Assembly (NCBI GenBank): GCA_965602635.1
Contig: CBFCZU010000048.1
Span: forward strand, 1-20,487
DNA length: 20,487 bases
From: CBFCZU01 sp965602635
Lineage (GTDB): Bacteria; Planctomycetota; Phycisphaerae; SM23-33
Direction: 5' to 3'
Shown here: in pieces, positions 6,659 to 16,523 of the stretch
Layout of the letters: each line of letters opens with the position of its first letter
Numbering within the stretch: the first letter of the stretch is position 1
The notes under the pieces: model-generated
The model's database searches: none
What the model saw: only the letters and a program-made list of their open reading frames with translations
What the model was told of the DNA's origin: nothing
Program-made: the position numbers and the translations under genes

Positions 6659-8338
6659 ATGCCCAAGGCCAGACAAGAGCCCTTCCCCGGAATCTGCCGC
6701 AGCGCCCTGCTCGACGAGGTCGAGCCTCTGCTCGACGCTCTTCGGCAAAAGGTCCTCTGGCGCGAGGGCCTCGGCGGCTGGGAGTGCATGGCGCTGCAGT
6801 CCATCTATCCCCTGGCGTACCTCTACCGGACGCGGTTCCGCGGCAACGCGCATTGCGGCAGCGGGGAGATGCTCGCAGCCGCCACCGAGGTGGGCGACTT
6901 CCTGTGCGCGTGCATCCTCCCGGAGCGCAGCGCCGGCTACGCGGCCACGTCCCACATGCTGCTGGCGACGCGGGACTGGGCGATCCTCTTCTGGCTCGAC
7001 GCCTACGCGCTGCTCCGGCCCTCGCTGCCGGCCGGGCGGCGCCGCCGCTGGGAGGCCGCCATCGCCGCCGTGCTGAGGGGCTACGAGCGCAGGCTCCGCG
7101 GCTTCATGGAGCAGGGCACATTCAACTCCGGCTCGTTCAGGACCAGCCCCAACCACGCCATCTCCTACGCCACCGATCTGCTGGTCGGCGGGGTCGTCCT
7201 GAAGAGCCCTTCGTGGCGACGGCTGGCCGAGGACTTCGCCGACCGCTTCGTGCAGGGCCAGGCCGGCGCGGGCTACTGGGCAGAGGGACGCGGGCCCGTC
7301 GGCGGATACCAGAGCGTCTCCATGGCCGGCGTCGCGCGGTTCAACGCCCTGCGACCGAAGCCCGCCTACCGCGAGGCGCTGGCCAAGGCCATGACCTATC
7401 ACGAGACGATCTCCTATCCCGACCACACGTTCGTGGGCGTGATCGACAAGCGGCAGCGCTACAACGGCTCGCCGAACATCCACGGCCTGTACGGCTTCAC
7501 CTTCAGCCCCCGCGGGCGGGCGCTGGCCAAGGCGGTGACACTGGCGGCCCTGGCGAGGGGCGCCCACCACCACCCGAGCTTCTGGGCAAGGATGGTCGAG
7601 AACTACGTCCACTCAAGGCCCGGCCCGACGCCGCGATATACGCCCTGGCGCGGGCAGCGGACGCTCGAGGACCACACCTGCTTCGTCCGCGAGAAGGGCT
7701 GGCAGCACAACTTCTCGGTCAACCCGGTCGTGGTGGACCCGGCCAGCCCGTTCCGCCTGGACTACCAGTCCCTCTACAGCGTCTGGCACGAGTCGGTGGG
7801 GCTGATCGTCTCGGGCGCCCAGGACAAGAACCGCCCCCACCACAACACCTTCCACGCCAAGGGCGGCAAGGGCCTCGGCGTGCTGCACGGCGGGCGGATC
7901 GGCGACCGCCGCGAGCCGAAGTACCTCGAGGCCTTCTACTCCAGCGGCGTCACGGGCAGGATCGAGATGTCCCTCCGCCGCGCCGACACGCTGGAGCTGA
8001 CCGCCAAAGCGCTGGGCCGGGCCAGGCGCGGGGGCGTCCTGTTCAACCTCCCGCTGCGCGTGGGGCCGGGCGCCACGGTGAAGGTCGGCCGGACGTCCCA
8101 CAAGCTCACCCGCAAGCCGCTCGCACTGCCCGTCCGCGGCGGCGCGGAGGTCAGCCTCTTCGACGGCAGGGTCGGCATCACCTCCCAGGCCGGCGGGCGG
8201 CTGCACTTCCCCTGCATGCCGTTCAACCCGTACTCGAAGGGGAACAGGTCGCGGCTCGCCCAGGCCTTTCTCCGCTTCGAGGTGCCGGTTCCCACGGCCC
8301 AGGCGGCCGCGAAGGTCCGCATCAAGCTCCACCCGTAG
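6659..8338 (+). CDS. Unassigned protein, heparinase / polysaccharide-lyase-like layout
   Basis: A 559-aa protein with no signal peptide or membrane segment. The first ~320 residues are helical and rich in Trp, Tyr and His, with repeated motifs such as FNSGSFRTSPNHAISYATDL (about 155-175) and a segment near residue 270 (NGSPNIHGLYGF). The last ~220 residues look beta-rich (HNFSVNPVVV, LIVSGAQDKN, VLFNLPLRVGPG). A helical toroid followed by a beta-sheet domain is the layout of heparinase-type polysaccharide lyases, but I cannot match a specific family. ATG at 6659 is chosen because AGGAG (6647-6651) stands seven bases upstream; an in-frame alternative at 6629 lacks a site. It is divergent from the sugar operon and may share its regulation. 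The gene call is firm; the function is speculative. Confidence 0.75.
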   Translation: MPKARQEPFPGICRSALLDEVEPLLDALRQKVLWREGLGGWECMALQSIYPLAYLYRTRFRGNAHCGSGEMLAAATEVGDFLCACILPERSAGYAATSHMLLATRDWAILFWLDAYALLRPSLPAGRRRRWEAAIAAVLRGYERRLRGFMEQGTFNSGSFRTSPNHAISYATDLLVGGVVLKSPSWRRLAEDFADRFVQGQAGAGYWAEGRGPVGGYQSVSMAGVARFNALRPKPAYREALAKAMTYHETISYPDHTFVGVIDKRQRYNGSPNIHGLYGFTFSPRGRALAKAVTLAALARGAHHHPSFWARMVENYVHSRPGPTPRYTPWRGQRTLEDHTCFVREKGWQHNFSVNPVVVDPASPFRLDYQSLYSVWHESVGLIVSGAQDKNRPHHNTFHAKGGKGLGVLHGGRIGDRREPKYLEAFYSSGVTGRIEMSLRRADTLELTAKALGRARRGGVLFNLPLRVGPGATVKVGRTSHKLTRKPLALPVRGGAEVSLFDGRVGITSQAGGRLHFPCMPFNPYSKGNRSRLAQAFLRFEVPVPTAQAAAKVRIKLHP

Positions 8339-8363
8339 CCGAGCTGATCGGCCGCGAACCGCC

Positions 8364-8446
8364 CCGGCCCGCAGGGCCGGCGGAGAGTGGCCGTGGGCGT
8401 GAGCCCACGGTCCTGGCCGCCGCAATCGGACAAGCCCCGACGGGGC
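8364..8446. repeat. Cluster of three strong hairpins downstream of the lyase-like gene
   Basis: CCGGCCC-GCA-GGGCCGG (8364-8380), CCGTGGGC-GTGA-GCCCACGG (8391-8410) and GCCCC-GAC-GGGGC (8434-8446) follow the stop codon within 110 bp. No T-run follows any of them, so classical intrinsic termination is not supported. The second has a GNRA-type tetraloop. Their regular spacing and perfect stems look like another intergenic hairpin family, different in sequence from the element at 1-116. Confidence 0.5.
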
Positions 8447-8468
8447 GTCGGAGAGCGCACCCCAGCCC

Positions 8469-8498
8469 TTGCCGCCGGCCCCCGAGGGAGGCTAGAAT
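8469..8498 (+). promoter_or_regulatory. Possible sigma-70-type promoter for the S41 peptidase gene
   Basis: TTGCCG (8469-8474), an 18-bp spacer and TAGAAT (8493-8498) match the -35/-10 consensus reasonably well. Transcription would begin near 8505, about 90 bases before the small upstream ORF. No experimental or comparative support. Confidence 0.35.
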
Positions 8499-8596
8499 CG
8501 CGTCCACGATAAGACGGGGCAGGGACATCATTTCCGGTCCCCGGCGGGCATCGCCATAGCCGCCACGCCCACACGATCCACCGAAGAGGACAAGAC

Positions 8597-8665
8597 ATGG
8601 AAGAACGCATGGTATCCGTAAATTCACCCCAGGTTTACCCAGACTTGCCGAAGGGATCTCCGTGA
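8597..8665 (+). CDS. Small upstream ORF (22 codons) overlapping the S41 peptidase start
   Basis: ATG at 8597 opens a frame of 22 codons ending at TGA 8663-8665. Its stop overlaps the GTG start of the next gene as GTGA, the arrangement usual in translationally coupled genes. GAGGA lies eight bases or so upstream. The peptide has no recognisable domain; its second half is Pro-rich. It could be a leader peptide controlling the peptidase, or a chance frame. No homologue is known to me. Confidence 0.35.
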   Translation: MEERMVSVNSPQVYPDLPKGSP

Positions 8666-10134
8666 GACGTTCACTCGTTCCTCTGTGTACTGCGGCTGTC
8701 ACGGGTATGGCCCTGTTGGCCGCGGCGGGGGGGTGCGCAGTCCCGACCAAGGGCGATTTGGGTAAACAGCGCGCCGCGGCGGCGACGCAACCGACAACCA
8801 TGCCGGCGCTGATCCCCCCGGACGGTCTCAACGCGGATATGGCTCACCTGTTCGAGACCATTGAGCAGACCCACATCAACCCGTACGCCTTCACGAGCAA
8901 GGCCGACTTCGCCCGGCTCCGCAAAGCCGCGATGGCGCGGATCGGTCAACCCATGACCAGAGAGCAGTTGTATTGGGTCGCCGCGCCGCTGGTCGCCTCG
9001 CTCAAGAACGGGCACACCTTCGTCTACCCGCCGACTGAGCGGCTGAAGCGCCACCTGGCGAAAGGCGGGCGATACTGCCCGCTGGAGCTGGACTGCGATG
9101 GGCGCAAGGCCCTGCTGGCCGGATACCCGCACCTGGAGAAGCGCCTTGTCGGTGCGACCGTGCTGTCGATCAACGGGGCCGACGCGGGCAGGGCGCTCCG
9201 CCGCTACGCGCGGTGCTTCCCGGCCGAGGGGAAGGCCGCCAACTACCCCGTCCTGCGCCGACTGCTGCCTGCGATGCTCTGGCTCGACCGCGGCGCCGAG
9301 CCGGTGAAGCTGAGGGTCAAGACCGCAGACGGCAAGATCCGCGCGGTCACCCTCTCGCCCGTTACGAAAGAGCAGGCCGAGGCCGGGGCGACGGTGGCGG
9401 GCAGCCGCGCCAAGCGATACACGTTCCGCTATCTGGCCGACCGCGGCGTCGGATTGATCGAGTTCAACTCTTTCAGCGGCCGGAAGGCGTTCGGCAAGTT
9501 CCTCCAAGAGACCTTCACCACCCTCCGCGACAAGAAGGCGGCAGGCCTGGTCATCGACCTGCGGCGCAACCCCGGCGGCAATTCCGCCTTGGGCGACATG
9601 CTGCTGGGCTACCTGACGGACAAGCCCTTCGCGCAGTTTTCGCAGTTCCAGGTTAAGGTCTCAGCCCTGCTCCGCAAACAGCAGGCTCCGATGGTGAAGG
9701 TGGCCCGCCAGCTCAGTGAGGGCGCCGAGCCCAGGGACGGCCAGGTGTTCTCCCACCGCCTGCCGGAGAAGAAGCCCGCGGACAACCCCCTGCGGTTCGG
9801 CGGGAATGTCTGCGTGCTGATCAGCCGGGCGACATCGTCAGCGGCGGTGTCGTTGGCCTCGACGGTCAAGCACTACAAGTTGGCGACCGTGATAGGCCGG
9901 GAGACAGGAGACGCCACCAGCAGCTACGGGGACTCCCTCTCGTTCACGCTCCCCAACTCCAAGCTGCGGGTGGGGGTGGCGTGTAAGCACTTCGTGTGCG
10001 CCGGCAGCGCCGAAGACGGCCGGGGCGTCCTGCCGGACCACGAGGTCGCCCAATCGCCCGCCGACGCGGCCAAGGGCGTTGACACCGCCCTGCAATTCAC
10101 CCTCGACCTGATCGCCAAGTCTTCAGGGGAGTGA
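8662..10134 (+). CDS. S41-family (C-terminal-processing-like) peptidase, predicted lipoprotein
   Basis: A 490-aa exported protein. The N-terminus has Arg residues, a hydrophobic stretch and AAAGGC, so Cys25 is a probable lipid anchor site; the -3 residue is Ala rather than the usual Leu. Residues 50-120 are a helical N-domain, and roughly 130-235 look like a degenerate PDZ region (VGATVLSING). The protease core starts near 255 and includes GLVIDLRRNPGGNS and CVLISRATSSAAVSLAST. Ser393 (or Ser392) is the likely nucleophile, aligning with the T-x-S-A-A-E motif of these peptidases, although Glu is Val here. GTG at 8662 follows AAGGGA (8651-8656) by five bases. Likely a periplasmic or membrane-anchored protease of unknown target; the active site should be checked because of the Val change. 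Confidence 0.85.
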   Translation: MRRSLVPLCTAAVTGMALLAAAGGCAVPTKGDLGKQRAAAATQPTTMPALIPPDGLNADMAHLFETIEQTHINPYAFTSKADFARLRKAAMARIGQPMTREQLYWVAAPLVASLKNGHTFVYPPTERLKRHLAKGGRYCPLELDCDGRKALLAGYPHLEKRLVGATVLSINGADAGRALRRYARCFPAEGKAANYPVLRRLLPAMLWLDRGAEPVKLRVKTADGKIRAVTLSPVTKEQAEAGATVAGSRAKRYTFRYLADRGVGLIEFNSFSGRKAFGKFLQETFTTLRDKKAAGLVIDLRRNPGGNSALGDMLLGYLTDKPFAQFSQFQVKVSALLRKQQAPMVKVARQLSEGAEPRDGQVFSHRLPEKKPADNPLRFGGNVCVLISRATSSAAVSLASTVKHYKLATVIGRETGDATSSYGDSLSFTLPNSKLRVGVACKHFVCAGSAEDGRGVLPDHEVAQSPADAAKGVDTALQFTLDLIAKSSGE

Positions 10135-10155
10135 CAGCGTCCCGCCTGTCGCCCT

Positions 10156-10272
10156 GGCTGAAGCCAATCGACGAGAAGGACGCTAAAGCGCCCTGAAATG
10201 GGTTGGGGGGCGCCCTGTGCACCACGGCTGAAGCCGTGGCCTATGACCAACAGCTCCCCAGCCCTTTGGGCT
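10156..10272 (-). repeat. REP-like multi-hairpin intergenic element, copy 2 (inverted)
   Basis: The reverse complement aligns along its whole length to 1-116 with about 90% identity by hand. All four hairpins are kept, including the perfect 18-bp CCACGGCTTCAGCCGTGG, and changes fall mostly in loops or linkers. It starts 21 bp after the S41 peptidase stop, in the convergent gap before acs, where it could also act as a bidirectional transcription barrier. No transposase is adjacent. Confidence 0.8.
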
Positions 10273-10402
10273 CCCGCCGTGCCGCATCAACCCGCCCCGG
10301 GTGGCCGGCGGGCGTGGTGGCGTTGGTGTTGTCAGGCTCTTGACGGCTGGGCCTTGTGGTGCGGCGGGCGGACGAGGAATGTGGCCTCTGCCGCGGCAGG
10401 TG
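10273..10402. other. Remainder of the convergent gap before acs
   Basis: It holds CCCGCCG (10273-10279) facing CGGCGGG (10306-10312), and the 12-bp palindrome CTGCCGCGGCAG (10388-10399) just beyond the acs stop codon. Neither is followed by a T-run in the relevant direction, so a terminator is not claimed. No ORF is credible here. Confidence 0.4.
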
Positions 10403-12388
<1,986 letters not shown>

Positions 12389-12525
12389 CAGGACGTGTGC
12401 TCCTTTCTGTCTGGCACACTTCCGAGTTCTTACCGGAGACGTTGCTCTCGCCAACCGCAGCGTCCCGGCGTGCGGAAGCGAATCCCCTGGTTTCGCGCTC
12501 GACATGCCGTATGCAGCGACGTGGA

Positions 12526-12554
12526 ATTCTGCTGACTGGCCCAGCCAAAGTCAA
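12526..12554 (-). promoter_or_regulatory. Possible sigma-70-type promoter for acs
   Basis: On the minus strand, TTGACT (12554-12549), a 17-bp spacer and CAGAAT (12531-12526) form the best consensus match in this gap. It would give an untranslated leader of roughly 130 bases. Prediction only. Confidence 0.4.
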
Positions 12555-12646
12555 ACCAAAATGATCAAACGATGCTGCCGGGCGCTATTATCGGCCGCTG
12601 GGCGTGCATTCCCGGCACAAAAAAAGCCCGATGAACCCTTGCAGAG

Positions 12647-12759
12647 CGCCGGACCAGCGGGGATGATCAGGAATTCCGGCGACCCAGACGGGGCCGAACT
12701 TGTCCCCGCAGTGTCTGGGTCGATTCTCGCCGTCAAATGACTCCGCGTGTTCCAACGCG
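12647..12759 (+). promoter_or_regulatory. Structured leader candidate upstream of the large lipoprotein gene
   Basis: Three hairpins follow one another. CGCCGGA (12647-12653) pairs with TCCGGCG (12675-12681). GACCCAGAC (12681-12689) pairs with GTCTGGGTC (12713-12721), continued by GGGG (12690-12693) with CCCC (12704-12707) across a 5-nt bulge. CGCGT (12744-12748) pairs with ACGCG (12755-12759). The 9-bp perfect outer stem with a nested 4-bp stem is unlikely to be trivial. It would form in the 5' leader of the gene at 12806 if transcription starts before 12640. I do not recognise a known riboswitch. Confidence 0.4.
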
Positions 12760-12805
12760 CACCGCGCCCATTGTAGGCACGCCAGCCGCGAATTAAGGGA
12801 ATAAC

Positions 12806-15800
12806 ATGACATCTTCAGCGCGAATCGACACACGAGGCATTCTGGTCCTGGCCGCCCTGCTTGGGGGGTGCCTGGCCTCCTGCGCCGGCCCCGAGCCGCT
12901 TGCCGAGGGGCAGGCCGTAACGATCTCGTCGGCAGGGACTGTGCCCGTCCCCATGGAGTACCGCATGCCCGGCGCCCCGCCGGTCTGCCCGCTGCTGGGG
13001 ACCGAGAAGCCGCCGACCATCGACGGCAAGCTCGACGAGCCGCTCTGGAACGACGTCCCGCGCCTGGGGCGGATGTACCTCGACAGCGGCGAGGGGCCGA
13101 TGAAGTTCGACACCGTCGCCAGGTTCGCCCGGGACGACACTTACCTCTACTTCGCCGTCAACTGCCTGCATCCGGACATCGGCGAGGTGCCCGTCAGCAA
13201 GGGCGTCCGGGACAAGGTCTCGTGGTCGGGCGAGACGGTGGAGCTGTGGGTGGACACCGACCGCGCCGGCAAGGGTTACGTCCAGGTCATCTTCGACATG
13301 AGCGGGGCGTTCACGGACATGTTCGCCGGCAGCACCAAGTGGAACGCCGACATCTCGGCCGCCACCGACGTGGGCGGGACCGGCTGGCGGCTCGAGGCCA
13401 GGCTCAAGATCGCCGACCTGGCCGGGGGCGGGAAGGTGGACCGCTGGCTGTGGGCCTCCAACGTCGCCCGCAACACCCGGGGCCAGTCGGGCTCCTGGGC
13501 GCGGATCGTGGGCAGCTACCAGAAGCCCGACGAGTTCGGCCTGTTGACCCACTCGGGCAACGAGGTGGTGGTTGAGGATCTTGGTCTGGGCATCTTCGCC
13601 CCGCCGGGCGAGAAGGACGACCGCGTACCGGTGCGGATCGAGCTTCGTGACCTGACCGCCCAGGCGGGCAAGTACAACGTCAGCTTCGCCGCGGTCCGGG
13701 CGGGCAAGGCGGGCAGGCCGTTGGTCAAGAAAGTCTCCGTGCCGGCCTCCGGCGCCCGCCGCGTGCTGGGCACGCTGGACATCCGCAAGGCAGAGAAGGT
13801 CCGCGTGGCCGTCGCCCCGGGCGGGAGGGCCGAGCCGATCTTCCAGGCGGACCTGCCCATCAACCGCCTGGCCAGGCCCGAGGACTGCCTGGTCAGCCGC
13901 CGGCTGACGTGCGCGATCCGGTCCACCTCGCCCGTGATGCTCACCGCCAAGGGCGGAGACGTTTACCTGATGGCGCAGTCTTTCTCGAATTCGCCTGCCA
14001 GGTGGACAGGCAGCCTGGCCATCCGGGCGATGGGCAAGGGCCGGGCGCTCTGGGCCTGCCCCGTTGCGCTCGAGCTGGGCCCGCTGGACAGTGCCGCCAG
14101 GCTGGTCCAGCTGCCCGCCGAGAAGCTCACGCCGGGCCAGTACTCCGTCGAGTGGACCCCCGACGCCGCTGCGGGCGGGCCTCCGCTGAGGGTCAGCCTG
14201 GACTACTACCCGGACCTGCGGAAGTCGCTGACGGCGCTGCTTGATCCGCCGCGCGGCCCGGAGGTTCTGGCCAAGATGGAATGCCCCATGCCGGCGGAGG
14301 ATCGCGACCTGGCCCTGGCGCAGGTGAGGATCGACCGGCTCGCGGGCTACCTGACAAAGGAAGAGGGCAACGTCGAGATCGACCTGACCAGGAACATCCT
14401 GTCCAGCTACCGCCGCCTGAAGGAGGTGGTTGACGGCCTGCGCCGCGACCGCAAGTACACCGCCCGGCGGCGTGGGTGGTTCGAGACGGCGATTCACTCG
14501 CCGGTTGACGGCTCGGCCCAGCCGTTCAGCCTGTTCGTGCCGTACGATTACGACAAGCAGCGCGGGCGGAAGTTCCCGCTTGTCATCCAGCTCCACGGAA
14601 AGGGCGGCACGCACGGCGGCGAGGCCGGCTTCATGCCCGGCAAGGACCGCGAGAAGATCACCGACCGCTTCATCCTCCGCCCCCTGGGCCGGGGGAAGGC
14701 ATGCGGGTACTGGGGCGTATCCGGAAACGACGTGATCAACCAGATCAGGCAGGTGATGGCACTCTACCCGATCGACCCGGACGCCGTGCACCTGGCCGGC
14801 GGAAGCATGGGCGGCTTCGGCTCGTTCGAGGTCGGCTGCACCTACCCCGACATGTTCGCGACCTGCCGGCCGCTGTGCGGCGGGGGATGGTGGCTGCCGC
14901 TGGAGCAGATGCGGAACCTGCCCACCTTCGTCCACCACGGGCTGGCCGACACCGTGGTCAAGCCCTGGTGCTCGATTTTCACGGTCGCGAAGATGAAACA
15001 TTACCGCTGCCCGGTGCAGTTGTACCTGCATCCTGGCGTCGGGCACGCCGTCGGCCCGGCGGCCGATGCGATCACCGACTGGCACGCCCTCCTCAAGTCG
15101 ATCCGCCGCGAGCCCCACCCCCGCACGGTGGTGCTCGCCGGTGATATGCCCGCCTTGAAGAAGGCCTACTGGCTGGGCATCGCCCGCTACGCCGACCCGC
15201 ACCGCTACGCCTACCTGCGAGGCACGTTCGCCGACAACAACCACCTTGACCTGACGGCCAGAAACGTCGCCTGGGCGAAGGTCTCGCTGCCGGCCAGGTG
15301 GGTCGATCGCAAGTGGTCGCTTCAGATCACGGCCGGGGGCGGCAGGAAAGTGATGGAGCTGTTCCCGGGCCAGGCCCAGGCCCTGTACATCCGCCTGGAC
15401 GGCGAGAAGCTCGAAGTGACGGCCCAGACGCCCGCCGGCGTGGACGACCCGACCGTCTATATCGGCGGCGGGGTGGACCGCCTCTTCTGTGAGGGCCGGG
15501 CCGTGCGGATCGTATACGGCACCACCGGCGGGGCCGACCGCACCGCCGAACTGAAGGAACGGGCCGACGCCCTGCGAATCTACCCCAACGGCTTCGACGT
15601 CGGCGGGTACCCCGTCCTGAAGGACTCCGAAGTCACCGACCAGGTGCACAAGACCTGCGACCTGATACTGATCGGCTCGCCGGCGGAGAACTCCGTGGTT
15701 GCCGCCCTGGGCAAGGACCTGCCCGTCAAGTTCGCTGGCGGCAGGGCCGTGGTCGAGACGGACCCGCGGATGCAGTGGCCGGCCAAGGACGTCGCCCTGA

Positions 15801-16465
15801 GCCTGTTCTACCGCAACCCCAAGGCGCCGGGGCGTCGAATCTGGTGGCTGGTTGGAGTGGATAAGAAGGAGCCGCCCGATGAGCCTGAGCTGGTCAGTGC
15901 CAGGCGCCGGTTCGGCGAGCTCCAGCCGGACTTGATCGTCCTGTCACGGGAGAGCCTGACCATCCTTGCCACGGCCGTGGTCGCCGACGGCTGGAAGCTG
16001 GCCCGGATAGCCCCGACCATGCCCGCCAGCAGCCTCTGGGCGACACCGCGGAAGCTCTACGACGAATTCGCCGCCTTCCTGAAGGATTCCTTCCCGGTTG
16101 ACCTGAGTCTGGTGGCCGTGTCCAGAACGCTGAGAGATCCCCAGCGGCAGGACTGGAAGGCGCTGACGGTCGGCGAGGCGATCAGCCTGATCCACAGGCG
16201 CTGCCTGATCATCGCCCCGGTCAGTGGCAAGGACCTGCTGGCCTGGCGCGAGAACCAGACGGAGGAGGGCAAGAAGTTCGACCAGCCGTGGGCAGGCCTG
16301 GCGGCCAAGGACATCAAGCCCGAGGCGACCTATCAGGTGCTGTTTGGCGACAGCGTCGCCAGCGACCTGGAGCCGGAGGGCTCGTACCGCGACTTCCAAT
16401 TCGTTCCGGAAACGGCCTTCGAGGCGGTGAGGCAGCGCTTCCTGCGGAGGCACGTCAAGCCGTAG
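12806..16465 (+). CDS. Large CBM9-like / esterase-family lipoprotein
   Basis: A 1219-aa exported protein. The signal peptide contains two lipobox candidates, LGGC (Cys22) and the better LASC (Cys26). Residues about 65-245 resemble a family 9 carbohydrate-binding module, with PTIDGKLDEPLW near 70. Residues 250-550 look beta-rich, then helical. Residues 555-775 form an alpha/beta-hydrolase domain of the esterase type: FPLVIQLHGKGG, GGSMGG with nucleophile Ser667, LADTV with Asp715, and GVGHAV with His747, a complete ordered triad. The last ~130 residues distantly resemble the 5'-nucleotidase C-terminal domain, a weak call. AAGGGA (12795-12800) sits five bases before ATG. A surface polysaccharide esterase, for example removing acetyl or feruloyl groups, is likely; the substrate is unknown. 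Confidence 0.85.
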   Translation: MTSSARIDTRGILVLAALLGGCLASCAGPEPLAEGQAVTISSAGTVPVPMEYRMPGAPPVCPLLGTEKPPTIDGKLDEPLWNDVPRLGRMYLDSGEGPMKFDTVARFARDDTYLYFAVNCLHPDIGEVPVSKGVRDKVSWSGETVELWVDTDRAGKGYVQVIFDMSGAFTDMFAGSTKWNADISAATDVGGTGWRLEARLKIADLAGGGKVDRWLWASNVARNTRGQSGSWARIVGSYQKPDEFGLLTHSGNEVVVEDLGLGIFAPPGEKDDRVPVRIELRDLTAQAGKYNVSFAAVRAGKAGRPLVKKVSVPASGARRVLGTLDIRKAEKVRVAVAPGGRAEPIFQADLPINRLARPEDCLVSRRLTCAIRSTSPVMLTAKGGDVYLMAQSFSNSPARWTGSLAIRAMGKGRALWACPVALELGPLDSAARLVQLPAEKLTPGQYSVEWTPDAAAGGPPLRVSLDYYPDLRKSLTALLDPPRGPEVLAKMECPMPAEDRDLALAQVRIDRLAGYLTKEEGNVEIDLTRNILSSYRRLKEVVDGLRRDRKYTARRRGWFETAIHSPVDGSAQPFSLFVPYDYDKQRGRKFPLVIQLHGKGGTHGGEAGFMPGKDREKITDRFILRPLGRGKACGYWGVSGNDVINQIRQVMALYPIDPDAVHLAGGSMGGFGSFEVGCTYPDMFATCRPLCGGGWWLPLEQMRNLPTFVHHGLADTVVKPWCSIFTVAKMKHYRCPVQLYLHPGVGHAVGPAADAITDWHALLKSIRREPHPRTVVLAGDMPALKKAYWLGIARYADPHRYAYLRGTFADNNHLDLTARNVAWAKVSLPARWVDRKWSLQITAGGGRKVMELFPGQAQALYIRLDGEKLEVTAQTPAGVDDPTVYIGGGVDRLFCEGRAVRIVYGTTGGADRTAELKERADALRIYPNGFDVGGYPVLKDSEVTDQVHKTCDLILIGSPAENSVVAALGKDLPVKFAGGRAVVETDPRMQWPAKDVALSLFYRNPKAPGRRIWWLVGVDKKEPPDEPELVSARRRFGELQPDLIVLSRESLTILATAVVADGWKLARIAPTMPASSLWATPRKLYDEFAAFLKDSFPVDLSLVAVSRTLRDPQRQDWKALTVGEAISLIHRRCLIIAPVSGKDLLAWRENQTEEGKKFDQPWAGLAAKDIKPEATYQVLFGDSVASDLEPEGSYRDFQFVPETAFEAVRQRFLRRHVKP

Positions 16466-16511
16466 AATGCCCGGCCATGAGGCGAGGCGCCGACAGTCCG
16501 GGCGGGGGCAT

Positions 16512-16517
16512 AGGAGG
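16512..16517 (+). promoter_or_regulatory. Ribosome binding site deciding a GTG start
   Basis: AGGAGG stands six bases before GTG at 16524. It rules out the in-frame ATG at 16467, whose extra 19 codons are Arg-rich and would include this site. Confidence 0.75.
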
Positions 16518-16523
16518 CAGTCT

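Noticed and set aside
4475..7612. Minus-strand frame of 1045 codons suggesting an N-terminally extended oxidoreductase
   Set aside because: Only the part from 5575 downward matches the family; upstream it runs out of frame through the isomerase and antisense to another gene.
1..10272. Composite transposon bounded by the inverted 116-bp elements
   Set aside because: No transposase lies inside, the enclosed genes include core metabolism, and the elements are far too short to be insertion sequences. Dispersed REP-like copies explain them.
12389..12505. Longer N-terminus for acetyl-CoA synthetase
   Set aside because: The added residues have no family similarity, and the GGAG site lies inside that stretch, so ATG at 12388 fits better.
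12600..12640. Intrinsic terminator at the A7/T7 run (12619-12625)
   Set aside because: On neither strand is the run preceded by an adjacent GC-rich stem, and no gene ends nearby on the minus strand.
12815..15649. Antisense open frame of 944 codons under the large lipoprotein gene
   Set aside because: It is an expected shadow of high-GC codon use in the well-supported plus-strand gene; it has no domain or start site of its own.
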